6,666 nt of DNA, from positions 1 to 6,666 of the forward strand of contig JACQDI010000130.1 in NCBI GenBank assembly GCA_016201195.1. Reading direction: 5' to 3'. This document shows positions 1 to 5,874 of this stretch, in pieces. Both the position numbers and the translations under genes were made by a program. Source of the DNA: Acidobacteriota bacterium. GTDB taxonomy: Bacteria; Acidobacteriota; Terriglobia; Bryobacterales; JACQDG01. Within the stretch, counting starts at the first letter, position 1. Every line of letters starts with the position of its first letter. The notes beneath the pieces are model-generated. The model had not been told where the DNA came from. It saw only the letters and a program-made list of their open reading frames with translations, and ran no database searches.

Positions 1-246
1 GGCGTGAATCAGCAGGCTCTCGTCGGGTTTGCCCGGCACGATTGCCGGACCGCTATTTCCACCCTTGAGCAGGTGCCCCCGCGAGGCCATCTCCAGACCG
101 CCCAGCTTGGACGCCGTGTGGCAGGCAAAGCAGTTTTTGGCAAGCAGGGGGCGGATCCGCATCTCGAAAAACTCGGCTGACTCCTTGACCGGAACGGCGG
201 CAGACAGCGACCCCAACGCCAGACACACCATCGCCGCCAGCCTCAT
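1..246 (-). CDS. Exported planctomycete-type cytochrome c (PSCyt1) domain protein, N-terminal fragment
   Basis: The 82 codons read leftward from ATG 246-244 and run off the left edge. An in-frame stop at 261-259, with no other start codon between, fixes this start. Residues 1-18 form a short hydrophobic signal peptide ending near SAA. The motif FFEMRIRPLLAKNCFACH follows, with a haem-c CxxCH site at C39, C42 and H43. After it come GGLEMASRGHLLKGG and GPAIVPGKPDESLL, which are diagnostic of the PSCyt1 (planctomycete cytochrome C) domain. In this family the domain usually precedes DUF1549 and DUF1553 in large periplasmic proteins of Acidobacteriota and Planctomycetota. Those parts would lie outside the window, so the full architecture is inferred. 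Haem attachment implies a periplasmic location and possibly electron transfer; the substrate is unknown. The gene diverges from the ThuA-like gene. There is no clear Shine-Dalgarno sequence. Confidence 0.85.
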   Translation of the reverse strand, partial: MRLAAMVCLALGSLSAAVPVKESAEFFEMRIRPLLAKNCFACHTASKLGGLEMASRGHLLKGGNSGPAIVPGKPDESLLIHA

Positions 247-254
247 GCGGTGAG

Positions 255-281
255 AGTATCATTTGTCTCACCCCCCGGCAA
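255..281 (-). promoter_or_regulatory. Possible promoter of the PSCyt1 gene
   Basis: Read on the minus strand, GATACT (260-255) resembles a -10 box and TTGCCG (281-276) a -35 box. The spacing of 15 bp is short. The -10 box ends 8 nt before the ATG, so a transcript would have almost no leader, which agrees with the missing Shine-Dalgarno sequence. This is a consensus match by eye only. Confidence 0.25.
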
Positions 282-324
282 CTGCGCTCCCACGCTCCAC
301 GTTCCACGATCAAAATTCCGCCTG

Positions 325-333
325 TGCTAGGAT
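325..333 (+). promoter_or_regulatory. Possible extended -10 element, or ribosome binding site, of the ThuA-like gene
   Basis: TGCTAGGAT matches an extended -10 box (TG-n-TAGGAT) and ends 8 nt before the ATG at 342. The AGGA inside it (329-332) would also serve as a Shine-Dalgarno sequence with 9-nt spacing. The two readings exclude each other unless transcription starts further upstream. Either one supports 342 as the start rather than the in-frame GTG at 324. No convincing -35 box is visible. Confidence 0.35.
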
Positions 334-341
334 CATGGCTG

Positions 342-1208
342 ATGCGCTCCCCATGGCTGCTTTTGCTGCTTTTGCTGGCGCCCGTCCAGGCCGCTGAGCG
401 TCCCCTCAAGGCCCTCATCATCGACGGGCAAAACAACCACAAGTGGCAGGAAACGACCCCGGTTCTGAAGAAGCTGCTTGAAGAAACCGGTCTCTTCGCG
501 GTCGACGTGGCCACGAGCCCGCCAAAGGGTTCCGAGCTGAGCGGCTTCCTGCCGAAGTTCGCCGGCTACGCGGTGGTGGTGTCGAATTACAACGGCGAGT
601 CGTGGTCGCCGGCTGCCCGCGAGGCGTTTGAGAAATACCTTCGCGCGGGCGGCGGCTTTGTGGTTTATCACGCGGCCAACAATCCGTTCGCCGACTGGAA
701 GGAATACAACGAGATGATCGGGCTGGGCGGCTGGGGCGACCGGACCGAAGCGGCCGGCCCCTACCTGCGCTTCCGCGACGGGAAGATGGTGCGCGAGGCG
801 AAGCCCGGACCGAGCGGCCACCACGGCAAACGGCATCCCTTCCAGGTGACGATTCGGAACCCCAAGCATCCCATCACCGCCGGCCTGCCGGCCCTGTGGA
901 TGCACTCCCAGGACGAGCTCTACGACAGCTTGCGCGGCCCAACCGATGCGAAGATCAACCTGCTCGCCACCGCGTACTCCGATCCGGCCACCGGCGGCAC
1001 CGGCGAGCACGAACCTATGCTGATGACCCTCGCCTACGGCCAGGGCCGCGTCTTCCACACCACGCTGGGCCACGACCTGGAGTCGCTGAGCTGCGTGGGT
1101 TTCATCGCCACCTTCCAGCGCGGCTCCGAGTGGGTCGCCACCGGCAAGGTCACGCAAAAGGTTCCCCCGGACTTTCCCACCGCCGGCCGCCTCAGCATGC
1201 GGAAATGA
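342..1208 (+). CDS. Exported ThuA-like domain protein
   Basis: A 288-residue protein belonging to the ThuA-like family (trehalose utilisation, class I glutamine-amidotransferase-like fold). ATG 342 gives a clean signal peptide: MRSPW, then an eight-leucine-rich core, and a VQA cleavage site near residue 17. The in-frame GTG at 324 lacks these advantages. Family motifs appear in order: KALIIDGQNNHKW (23-35), GGGFVVYHAANN (103-114), EYNEMIGLGGWG (121-132), HPITAGLP (176-183), WMHSQDELY (186-194), GEHEPM (221-226), GQGRVFHTTLGHD (234-245), and a C-terminal RGSEWVATGKVT (260-271). The repeated histidines (H110, H188, H223, H239, H244) are plausible active-site or metal residues. The reaction is unknown for most members, and many exported ones occur beside PSCyt1-type or sugar-dehydrogenase genes. 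The last codons overlap the deacetylase gene by 4 nt (ATGA), so both are probably on one transcript. Length is normal and the gene looks intact. Confidence 0.9.
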   Translation: MRSPWLLLLLLLAPVQAAERPLKALIIDGQNNHKWQETTPVLKKLLEETGLFAVDVATSPPKGSELSGFLPKFAGYAVVVSNYNGESWSPAAREAFEKYLRAGGGFVVYHAANNPFADWKEYNEMIGLGGWGDRTEAAGPYLRFRDGKMVREAKPGPSGHHGKRHPFQVTIRNPKHPITAGLPALWMHSQDELYDSLRGPTDAKINLLATAYSDPATGGTGEHEPMLMTLAYGQGRVFHTTLGHDLESLSCVGFIATFQRGSEWVATGKVTQKVPPDFPTAGRLSMRK

Positions 1209-2141
1209 ACACCGCGCTGCTGGCTGATCCTGTTTCGAAAGATCACCTCACTGGCCCCGGCCACCCGGAGCGCCCCGAGCGGTTTGACGCCGTCGCCCGG
1301 GCGCTCGACCACGCAGGCCTGAAGCTCGCCCGGGTCGCCTCCCGCCCCGCCACCGAGGACGAGATCGCGCTGTGCCACACCCGCGATTACATCCGCACGG
1401 TGAAGCGCGACGTGGCGAGCGGCGCGCGCGAGCTCTCCACTGGTGATACCAACATCAGCTCGCAATCGCTCGACGTGGCGTTGCGCGCCGCCGGCGGCGT
1501 GCTCAACGCAGCCGACGCGGTCCTCACAGGCAAGGCCCGCAACGCCTTCTGCGTGGTCCGCCCGCCCGGCCACCACGCGCGCCCCAACCAGGGCATGGGG
1601 TTTTGCATCTTCAACAACGTGGCCATCGCCGCCCGCTACGCGCAACGCAAGCACGGCGTGGGCCGCGTCCTGATCGCCGATTGGGACGTCCACCATGGCA
1701 ACGGAACCCAGGACATCTTCTACACCGACGGCGCCGTGTTCTTTTTCAGCACCCACCAATCACCGTGGTACCCCGGCACCGGAGCGGCCGGCGAAACCGG
1801 CGAGGGCCCGGGCAAGGGCACCACCATGAACTGCCCGTTTCCCGCCGGATCGGGCCGCCAGGAGATCCTGGGGGCCTTTCGAGACAAGCTCGTTCCCGCG
1901 GCCGATCGCTTCAAGCCCGAGCTGGTGATCCTCTCGGCCGGCTTCGATTCGCGGCTGGGCGATCCGCTGGGGCGTTTCACCCTCAGCGATGAGGACTTCG
2001 CCGAGCTGACCCGGGTGATGCTTGAGATGGCCGACAGGCACGCCGCGGGGCCGGCTCCTCTCGGTACTGGAAGGCGGCTACAACCTCGCCGGCTTGGCAT
2101 CCGCCGCCACTGCCCACGTGAAGGCGCTGGCGCGCCGCTAA
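1205..2141 (+). CDS. Histone-deacetylase-family amidohydrolase (class II HDAC/AcuC/acetylpolyamine amidohydrolase type), frameshifted near the 3' end
   Basis: A cytoplasmic zinc amidohydrolase expected to remove acetyl groups from lysine, polyamine or a similar amide; the substrate is unknown. The start at ATG 1205 overlaps the ThuA stop and gives the usual opening, with HLTGPGHPERPER at 14-26. Catalytic motifs are RPPGHHA (119-125, His pair 123/124), DWDVHHGNG (159-167, zinc ligands D161 and H163) and AGFDSRLGDPLG (245-256, third ligand D248). The frame then breaks. After HAAG (279-282) the uncorrected frame turns Arg-rich and runs to a TGA at 2239 (344 residues), passing through the intergenic palindrome. 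Omitting one G from the run at 2047-2050 gives RLLSVLEGGYNLAGL, restoring the family's catalytic Tyr (Y292), and ends at TAA 2141 with 311 residues, a normal length. The cause is either a real frameshift mutation or a sequencing indel. The family call is secure; whether the gene functions is not. Confidence 0.88.
2047..2050 (+). other. Frameshift site: four-G run with one surplus base in the deacetylase gene
   Basis: Before this run the deacetylase homology lies in the frame of ATG 1205. Immediately after it, homology continues in the frame shifted by one base. With three Gs the reading would be GCC GCG GGC CGG CTC (A-A-G-R-L), followed by the SVLEGGY motif. No strong slippery heptamer or adjacent stop suggests programmed frameshifting. 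Confidence 0.8.
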
Positions 2142-2178
2142 GGATTCGTCAAGAAATAACTGTGCCGGTTCGCCAGAT

Positions 2179-2235
2179 CCGCTCCCTTTGGTCGCAGCTC
2201 GGAATCGCGTTCCGAGCCGCGACTGCAAGGAGCGG
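2179..2235. repeat. Long imperfect palindrome between convergent genes (REP-like element and/or bidirectional terminator)
   Basis: The inner arms are GTCGCAGCTCGGAA (2191-2204) and TTCCGAGCCGCGAC (2210-2223), around a 5-nt loop TCGCG. They pair over 13 of 14 positions, with a single A/C mismatch. The outer arms are CCGCTCCCTT (2179-2188) and AAGGAGCGG (2227-2235), pairing at 9 positions with one bulged C. The whole 57-bp element folds into one extended stem-loop. It lies 37 nt after the restored deacetylase stop and 59 nt from the stop of the convergent lipoprotein gene. There is no T-run beside it, so it is not a classical intrinsic terminator. Its form and place suit a dispersed palindromic repeat, though only one copy is visible here. 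Confidence 0.7.
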
Positions 2236-2294
2236 TTGAAATGGTTGTTTCATGACAGGCCCTAACCCCGCAGATCCGGCCCCGGGGGGCCGCC

Positions 2295-4574
2295 CTATCG
2301 GCCAAAGCAATACAGCGCGCTGCGCGTGCGGATGTAAATGCGCCCCCCGGCAATGGCGGGAGTGGCGTAGCACTCGTCATCCAGCTCATTCACCGCCAGC
2401 ATCTCCTGCTCCGGCCCCGCCTTCACTACGGTGACCACGCCGGCCTCGCTGAGGAAGAACACCTTGCCGTCAGCCGCCACCGGAGACGCGAAGTAGCGGC
2501 CGGCCGGGCCACGCAAGCGCGCCTGCTTGTGCACGGCGCCGGTCGCCGGATTGAATGTGGTCAGCACGCCGCTGTCGCTGATCATGTACAGCACTTCCCG
2601 GTAGAGCAGCGTGGAGGGCAGTTGCGGCACGGCCCGCTGGTACTTCCAGCGCAGGCTCGCCCCGGTCGAGTCGCCGCGCCCGCCGAGCCGGATGGCGAGC
2701 AGGCCGTTTTCCGCGGCCATGGTTGCTCGATACAGCTTCCACTCGCCGGCATCGAGGTAGCCGTCGCGATCGAGATCGAGGAACTGGAAGTACCGCTTTG
2801 CGTGCTCGGTGGCCTCCTCCCGGGAGATCCGGCCGTCGTGGTTCGAGTCCCGCTCATCGAACGGCGGGATGGCGATCTGCCGGCCGGGATCGTTTTCCGG
2901 CGTATTGTAGCCGCTGACGTAAACCATATCCCCGGCGAGGACCGGCGCGGATTTCATCTCCGAGGCGAGGCCGTTCACCCACCAGATACTCTCACCAGTA
3001 TCTGCTGAGTAGGCGTCCAGGCGGAACGAGCCGGGGGCCAGGATCTGAACCGGGCCGTCACCCGGTTCGTAGACGGCCGGGGTGGAGTGGCCGCTGAGCG
3101 CCTCCGGGCGGGCTTTCGTCCAGTGCAGGCGGCCGTCGTCGCGGTCAAACGCGGCCGCAAACGAGTTGCGGCTCTGATCGCAGACTACGATGACCTTGTC
3201 GCCGGCCAGGATCGGCGACGCGCCCATGCCGTAGACGTTGGTGAACGGCCCTAGCGGCGCGCGCCACCGCTCGTTGCCGTCGGACCCGTAGGAGACCAGG
3301 CCAAAGTCGGGGAAGAATACGTACACGTTCCTGCCGTCGGTCGCCGGTGTGGGCGAAGCAGGCGTGTTGCGCTTGTCAAGCGGCTCGGCGCGGTTCCGCG
3401 GGCACTCCCGGCGCCACAGCATCCGGCCCGTTCCCTGGTCCAGGCACAGCGTGAGGAGCTTCTGGCCTTCGAAGGCGGTCAGAAAAATGCGGCCGCCGCT
3501 CAACACCGGTGAGGAATGCCCCGGGGGCAGCGCCGCCTTCCACACCACGTTCTTGGCGGGGCCAAACTCGGCGGGTAGCCCGGATGTTTCCGCGACCCCC
3601 GAGCCGTTGGGCCCGCGGAAGCGGTTCCACTCCGCGATCGCTTTCGGAACTGTCCGGACAAACACAAATCTCTGCCCGTCGGCGGTGACGTCGTATCGTG
3701 CCAGCCAGGGAGCCTCCTCCGGAAAATTGCCCTTCATGCCCGGCCGGGCGAACAGCCGCTTCGGCGCGCCGTGCGTGAACGTCCCGCTGGTTGAAACCTC
3801 CACCGACATCATCGTGTCGTTGCCCATCACGTAGAACAGTTCTTTGCCATCGGCCCGCCAGCGGGGCTGGCCGCCTCCTCCCGCCCATCCCATCGAAAGC
3901 TCGCGGGAGACCTTCCACGCCTGAGCCGGATTCTCCAAACCAGCCACGTAGGCTTCCCATGGCCCGGCCGCGTTCGATACGTACGCGAGATATTTCCCGT
4001 TCGGCGAAAACCGCGCGCCGTCGTACCACGCCGGGGGCTTGACGAGAACATCCGTCACTTTGCGGTCTTCCACGCTGACCAGGAAGAGACCGCGGGCGGC
4101 GGTCCCCGCGCGCGTGAACGTGATGCCGCGCCCGTCCGGGCTCCAATGCCGCGGGAACTCGGGTTGCTCGGTAGCCACCATCGCGGTTTCCGGCCCCTCG
4201 GGGTCGATGCTCTTTACGTATAGGTCATAGTTACCACTGCGGCTGCTGGTGAAGGCGATGCGCTTGCCATCGGGCGACCAGATCGGGAAGTTGTCGTTGC
4301 CCTTCGCCCCCGCTGCGCGCCGCTTGGTCCCCGCGGCTGCGTCGTGAATCCAGATGTCGCGATCGTTGACCTCGCCGTCGCGAGCCGAAACCGCGATGAA
4401 CCGGCCGTCCGGTGAGATTTCGGGGAAGAAAATCGACTGCTGCTCGGCGCCCAGGCGCCCCAGGATCCGGCCGGAGCGGTCGACCCAAACCATCTCCTGC
4501 GGCATGTCCTCGGCCGTCGGCTGCTGGGCACACGCCAGCACGCCCAGCGCCGCCAGCAGGCCGTACCTTTTCAT
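2295..4574 (-). CDS. Predicted lipoprotein with TolB/PD40 propeller fused to a PQQ-like propeller containing an EF-hand pair
   Basis: A 759-residue protein. The N-terminus MKRYGLLAALGVLAC is a lipoprotein signal with the lipid-anchor Cys at 15, so the protein is probably membrane-anchored outside the cytoplasm. Residues 25-306 hold about six PD40/TolB-type repeats with S/A-PDG-type turns at 54, 100, 145, 190 and, less well kept, 241 and 298. The opening VWVDRSGR resembles the C-terminal sensor half of acidobacterial Ser/Thr kinases, but no kinase domain is present. From residue 317, NRFRGPNGSGV begins a PQQ-like (outer-membrane-assembly or quinoprotein-type) propeller with repeated SPV, SPTPA, STPAV and SAPVLAGD blade motifs to the end. 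Two canonical EF-hand loops interrupt it: D576-E587 (DSNHDGRISREE) and D600-E611 (DLDRDGYLDAGE), so calcium binding is likely. No catalytic residues of PQQ dehydrogenases are evident, so a binding or scaffold role is more likely than catalysis. The start overlaps the upstream aminotransferase stop (ATGA), with GGAAG 7 nt upstream. Confidence 0.85.
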   Translation of the reverse strand: MKRYGLLAALGVLACAQQPTAEDMPQEMVWVDRSGRILGRLGAEQQSIFFPEISPDGRFIAVSARDGEVNDRDIWIHDAAAGTKRRAAGAKGNDNFPIWSPDGKRIAFTSSRSGNYDLYVKSIDPEGPETAMVATEQPEFPRHWSPDGRGITFTRAGTAARGLFLVSVEDRKVTDVLVKPPAWYDGARFSPNGKYLAYVSNAAGPWEAYVAGLENPAQAWKVSRELSMGWAGGGGQPRWRADGKELFYVMGNDTMMSVEVSTSGTFTHGAPKRLFARPGMKGNFPEEAPWLARYDVTADGQRFVFVRTVPKAIAEWNRFRGPNGSGVAETSGLPAEFGPAKNVVWKAALPPGHSSPVLSGGRIFLTAFEGQKLLTLCLDQGTGRMLWRRECPRNRAEPLDKRNTPASPTPATDGRNVYVFFPDFGLVSYGSDGNERWRAPLGPFTNVYGMGASPILAGDKVIVVCDQSRNSFAAAFDRDDGRLHWTKARPEALSGHSTPAVYEPGDGPVQILAPGSFRLDAYSADTGESIWWVNGLASEMKSAPVLAGDMVYVSGYNTPENDPGRQIAIPPFDERDSNHDGRISREEATEHAKRYFQFLDLDRDGYLDAGEWKLYRATMAAENGLLAIRLGGRGDSTGASLRWKYQRAVPQLPSTLLYREVLYMISDSGVLTTFNPATGAVHKQARLRGPAGRYFASPVAADGKVFFLSEAGVVTVVKAGPEQEMLAVNELDDECYATPAIAGGRIYIRTRSALYCFGR

Positions 4575-5815
4575 GAAAGGGCTTCCAGCAGCCGGTCGAC
4601 GTCGCCCTGGTTGTTGTAGACCGACGGCGAAATCCGCATCCCCTTCACGATCCGCACCTCGCCCTGGTCGCTGGTGAATTCCCAGCGCCGCATGGCAATC
4701 ACCGCTTCCCCGAACGCCTTGTCGAGTTTCGCCGCGGTCTTCTCGTACTCCGGGGTCAGGAAGCTGACGATCGGCGTCGGATTCCCCGGCGGCGTGATCG
4801 ACGGGTAGCCCATGCGCGGCAGTTCTTTCAGCAAGCGGTCGGTAAGCGGCTTCGCGTGCGCCCGGATATTGTCAATGCCCAGTGAGTGGATGTAGCGCAG
4901 CGCCGCGTGCGCGCAGACGCCCCCGCAGTTGGGCAGGCTGGACGCGACCTCATAGCGGGCCGCGCCTGGCAGCAGAGTGAACTGCGAGTCGGCTTGCGCC
5001 CCGTTGGGGTTCGAATACTGGCGGACCCCGTAGCGCGACCGCTTGATCACCCGGTCCTGCAAGTCCTCGCGCACAAAGAGGAACCCGAAGCCCATGTCGC
5101 CCATCAGCCACTTGTAGGCGCCGCACCCGGCGCAGTCGATGCCCATGGCCGCGACGTCGATGGGGATCGCGCCCGCCCCCTGAATGATGTCGGCATACAC
5201 CAGGGCCCCGCGGGCGTGGGCGATGTCGCTCGTGGCCTTCACGTCGTGCAGGTAGCCGTTGATATTCGACACCAGAGCGAGTGAAACCAGCTTTGTGTTT
5301 CGGTCAATCGCCTTGTCCATGTCCTTGGGATCGATCTTCCAGTCGCGAGGTTGCACGATCCGCAGCTCGATGCGCCCTTCTTTCTGGAGCATATGGTAGA
5401 GGAACTTGGACGCCTGGTAGTGCAGCTCGTCAATGACCACGTTGCCCTTGGTGTTTCCCAGCCCCATTCCGGCGACGACCAGGTTTTCCGCGTCGGTGGT
5501 GCTGGTAACGAAGGCGATCTCGCTCGACTTCGCGCCGATCAGCTTGGCGAACAGCTCTTTGGTCTCGCGCTGCTGGTCGTTCCCGAACCGCGAGCGTCCT
5601 TCGCCGGGCCCGTGGACGCGATACGCGAGGTACCCCTCTATGGCCCGCAGCGAATGGATGCCGATCGGATGGTAGTCTGCCGCGCTCAGCCAGACTTTCC
5701 GCTTCAGCCACGGAAAGTCGTTCCGCACCTGGTTCCAGTCGATAGCGCCGCGCGCCGGAGCGGCCACGGCCAGTCCCGCCGCCGATTGCAATAGCTCACG
5801 CCGATTGAGTTTCAT
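4571..5815 (-). CDS. Tat-exported class V aminotransferase-fold PLP protein (isopenicillin N epimerase-like)
   Basis: A 414-residue protein. ATG 5815 is chosen because it opens a twin-arginine signal: MKLNRRELLQ, then the hydrophobic SAAGLAVAAP and an ARGA cleavage site at 21-24. A longer in-frame extension to 5941 would overlap tdh and is low-complexity Gly/Arg sequence, so it is rejected. The PLP fold is shown by TSTTDAENLV (104-113, phosphate/cofactor region), the Asp of VYADIIQGAG (D209, pairs with the pyridine nitrogen), the Schiff-base lysine in AYKWLMGDMGFGF (K235), and the C-terminal MRISPSVYNNQGDVDRLLEAL (R394, typical substrate-carboxylate Arg). The Cys-bearing loop of cysteine desulfurases is not evident, so epimerase, lyase or transaminase chemistry is more likely; the substrate is unknown. 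Periplasmic location implies folding with PLP before export. The stop overlaps the lipoprotein start by 4 nt, and tdh ends 59 nt upstream. Confidence 0.87.
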   Translation of the reverse strand: MKLNRRELLQSAAGLAVAAPARGAIDWNQVRNDFPWLKRKVWLSAADYHPIGIHSLRAIEGYLAYRVHGPGEGRSRFGNDQQRETKELFAKLIGAKSSEIAFVTSTTDAENLVVAGMGLGNTKGNVVIDELHYQASKFLYHMLQKEGRIELRIVQPRDWKIDPKDMDKAIDRNTKLVSLALVSNINGYLHDVKATSDIAHARGALVYADIIQGAGAIPIDVAAMGIDCAGCGAYKWLMGDMGFGFLFVREDLQDRVIKRSRYGVRQYSNPNGAQADSQFTLLPGAARYEVASSLPNCGGVCAHAALRYIHSLGIDNIRAHAKPLTDRLLKELPRMGYPSITPPGNPTPIVSFLTPEYEKTAAKLDKAFGEAVIAMRRWEFTSDQGEVRIVKGMRISPSVYNNQGDVDRLLEALS

Positions 5816-5821
5816 GGCTAT

Positions 5822-5827
5822 ACTGTA
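5822..5827 (-). promoter_or_regulatory. Possible -10 element of the aminotransferase gene
   Basis: On the minus strand, TACAGT lies 6 nt before the ATG at 5815, in the 59-nt gap after tdh. No Shine-Dalgarno sequence is visible, and no good -35 box is found 16-18 bp upstream. It may drive a nearly leaderless transcript of the aminotransferase and lipoprotein genes apart from tdh, or be a chance match. Confidence 0.22.
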
Positions 5828-5874
5828 GCGCAGCGCCGGCTCGTTTGGCTCTCCCCGTCTCCGTGTCCCTCTGC

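Noticed and set aside
53..514. 153-codon minus-strand frame covering the divergent promoter gap
   Set aside because: It conflicts with the recognised PSCyt1 fragment on the same strand and with the ThuA start, and its sequence has no recognisable domain.
333..1157. Long minus-strand reading frame (274 codons) opposite the ThuA-like gene
   Set aside because: It is the antisense shadow of a clearly homologous gene in GC-rich DNA; its composition is Gly/Ala/Arg/Val-rich and no family motif is visible.
896..1204. In-frame upstream extension of the deacetylase reading frame
   Set aside because: It overlaps the ThuA-like gene in another frame and is Arg/Pro/His-rich without homology. Deacetylase homology starts at ATG 1205.
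1034..1759. 241-codon minus-strand frame across the ThuA/deacetylase junction
   Set aside because: Antisense to two recognisable genes, with no signal peptide, motif or ribosome binding site.
2039..2060. Programmed +1 ribosomal frameshift in the deacetylase
   Set aside because: There is no stop or rare codon in the A-site, no recognised slippery sequence, and the uncorrected frame continues open for about 60 codons. A simple indel explains it better.
2278..2291. GC palindrome ggccccggggggcc just after the lipoprotein stop, as a terminator
   Set aside because: The stem is only about 5 bp with a tiny loop and no T-run follows. It is expected by chance in such GC-rich sequence, and the nearby 57-bp palindrome is far stronger.
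2142..2294. A small gene or RNA in the convergent gap
   Set aside because: Apart from the palindrome there is no start with a ribosome binding site and no recognisable RNA fold.
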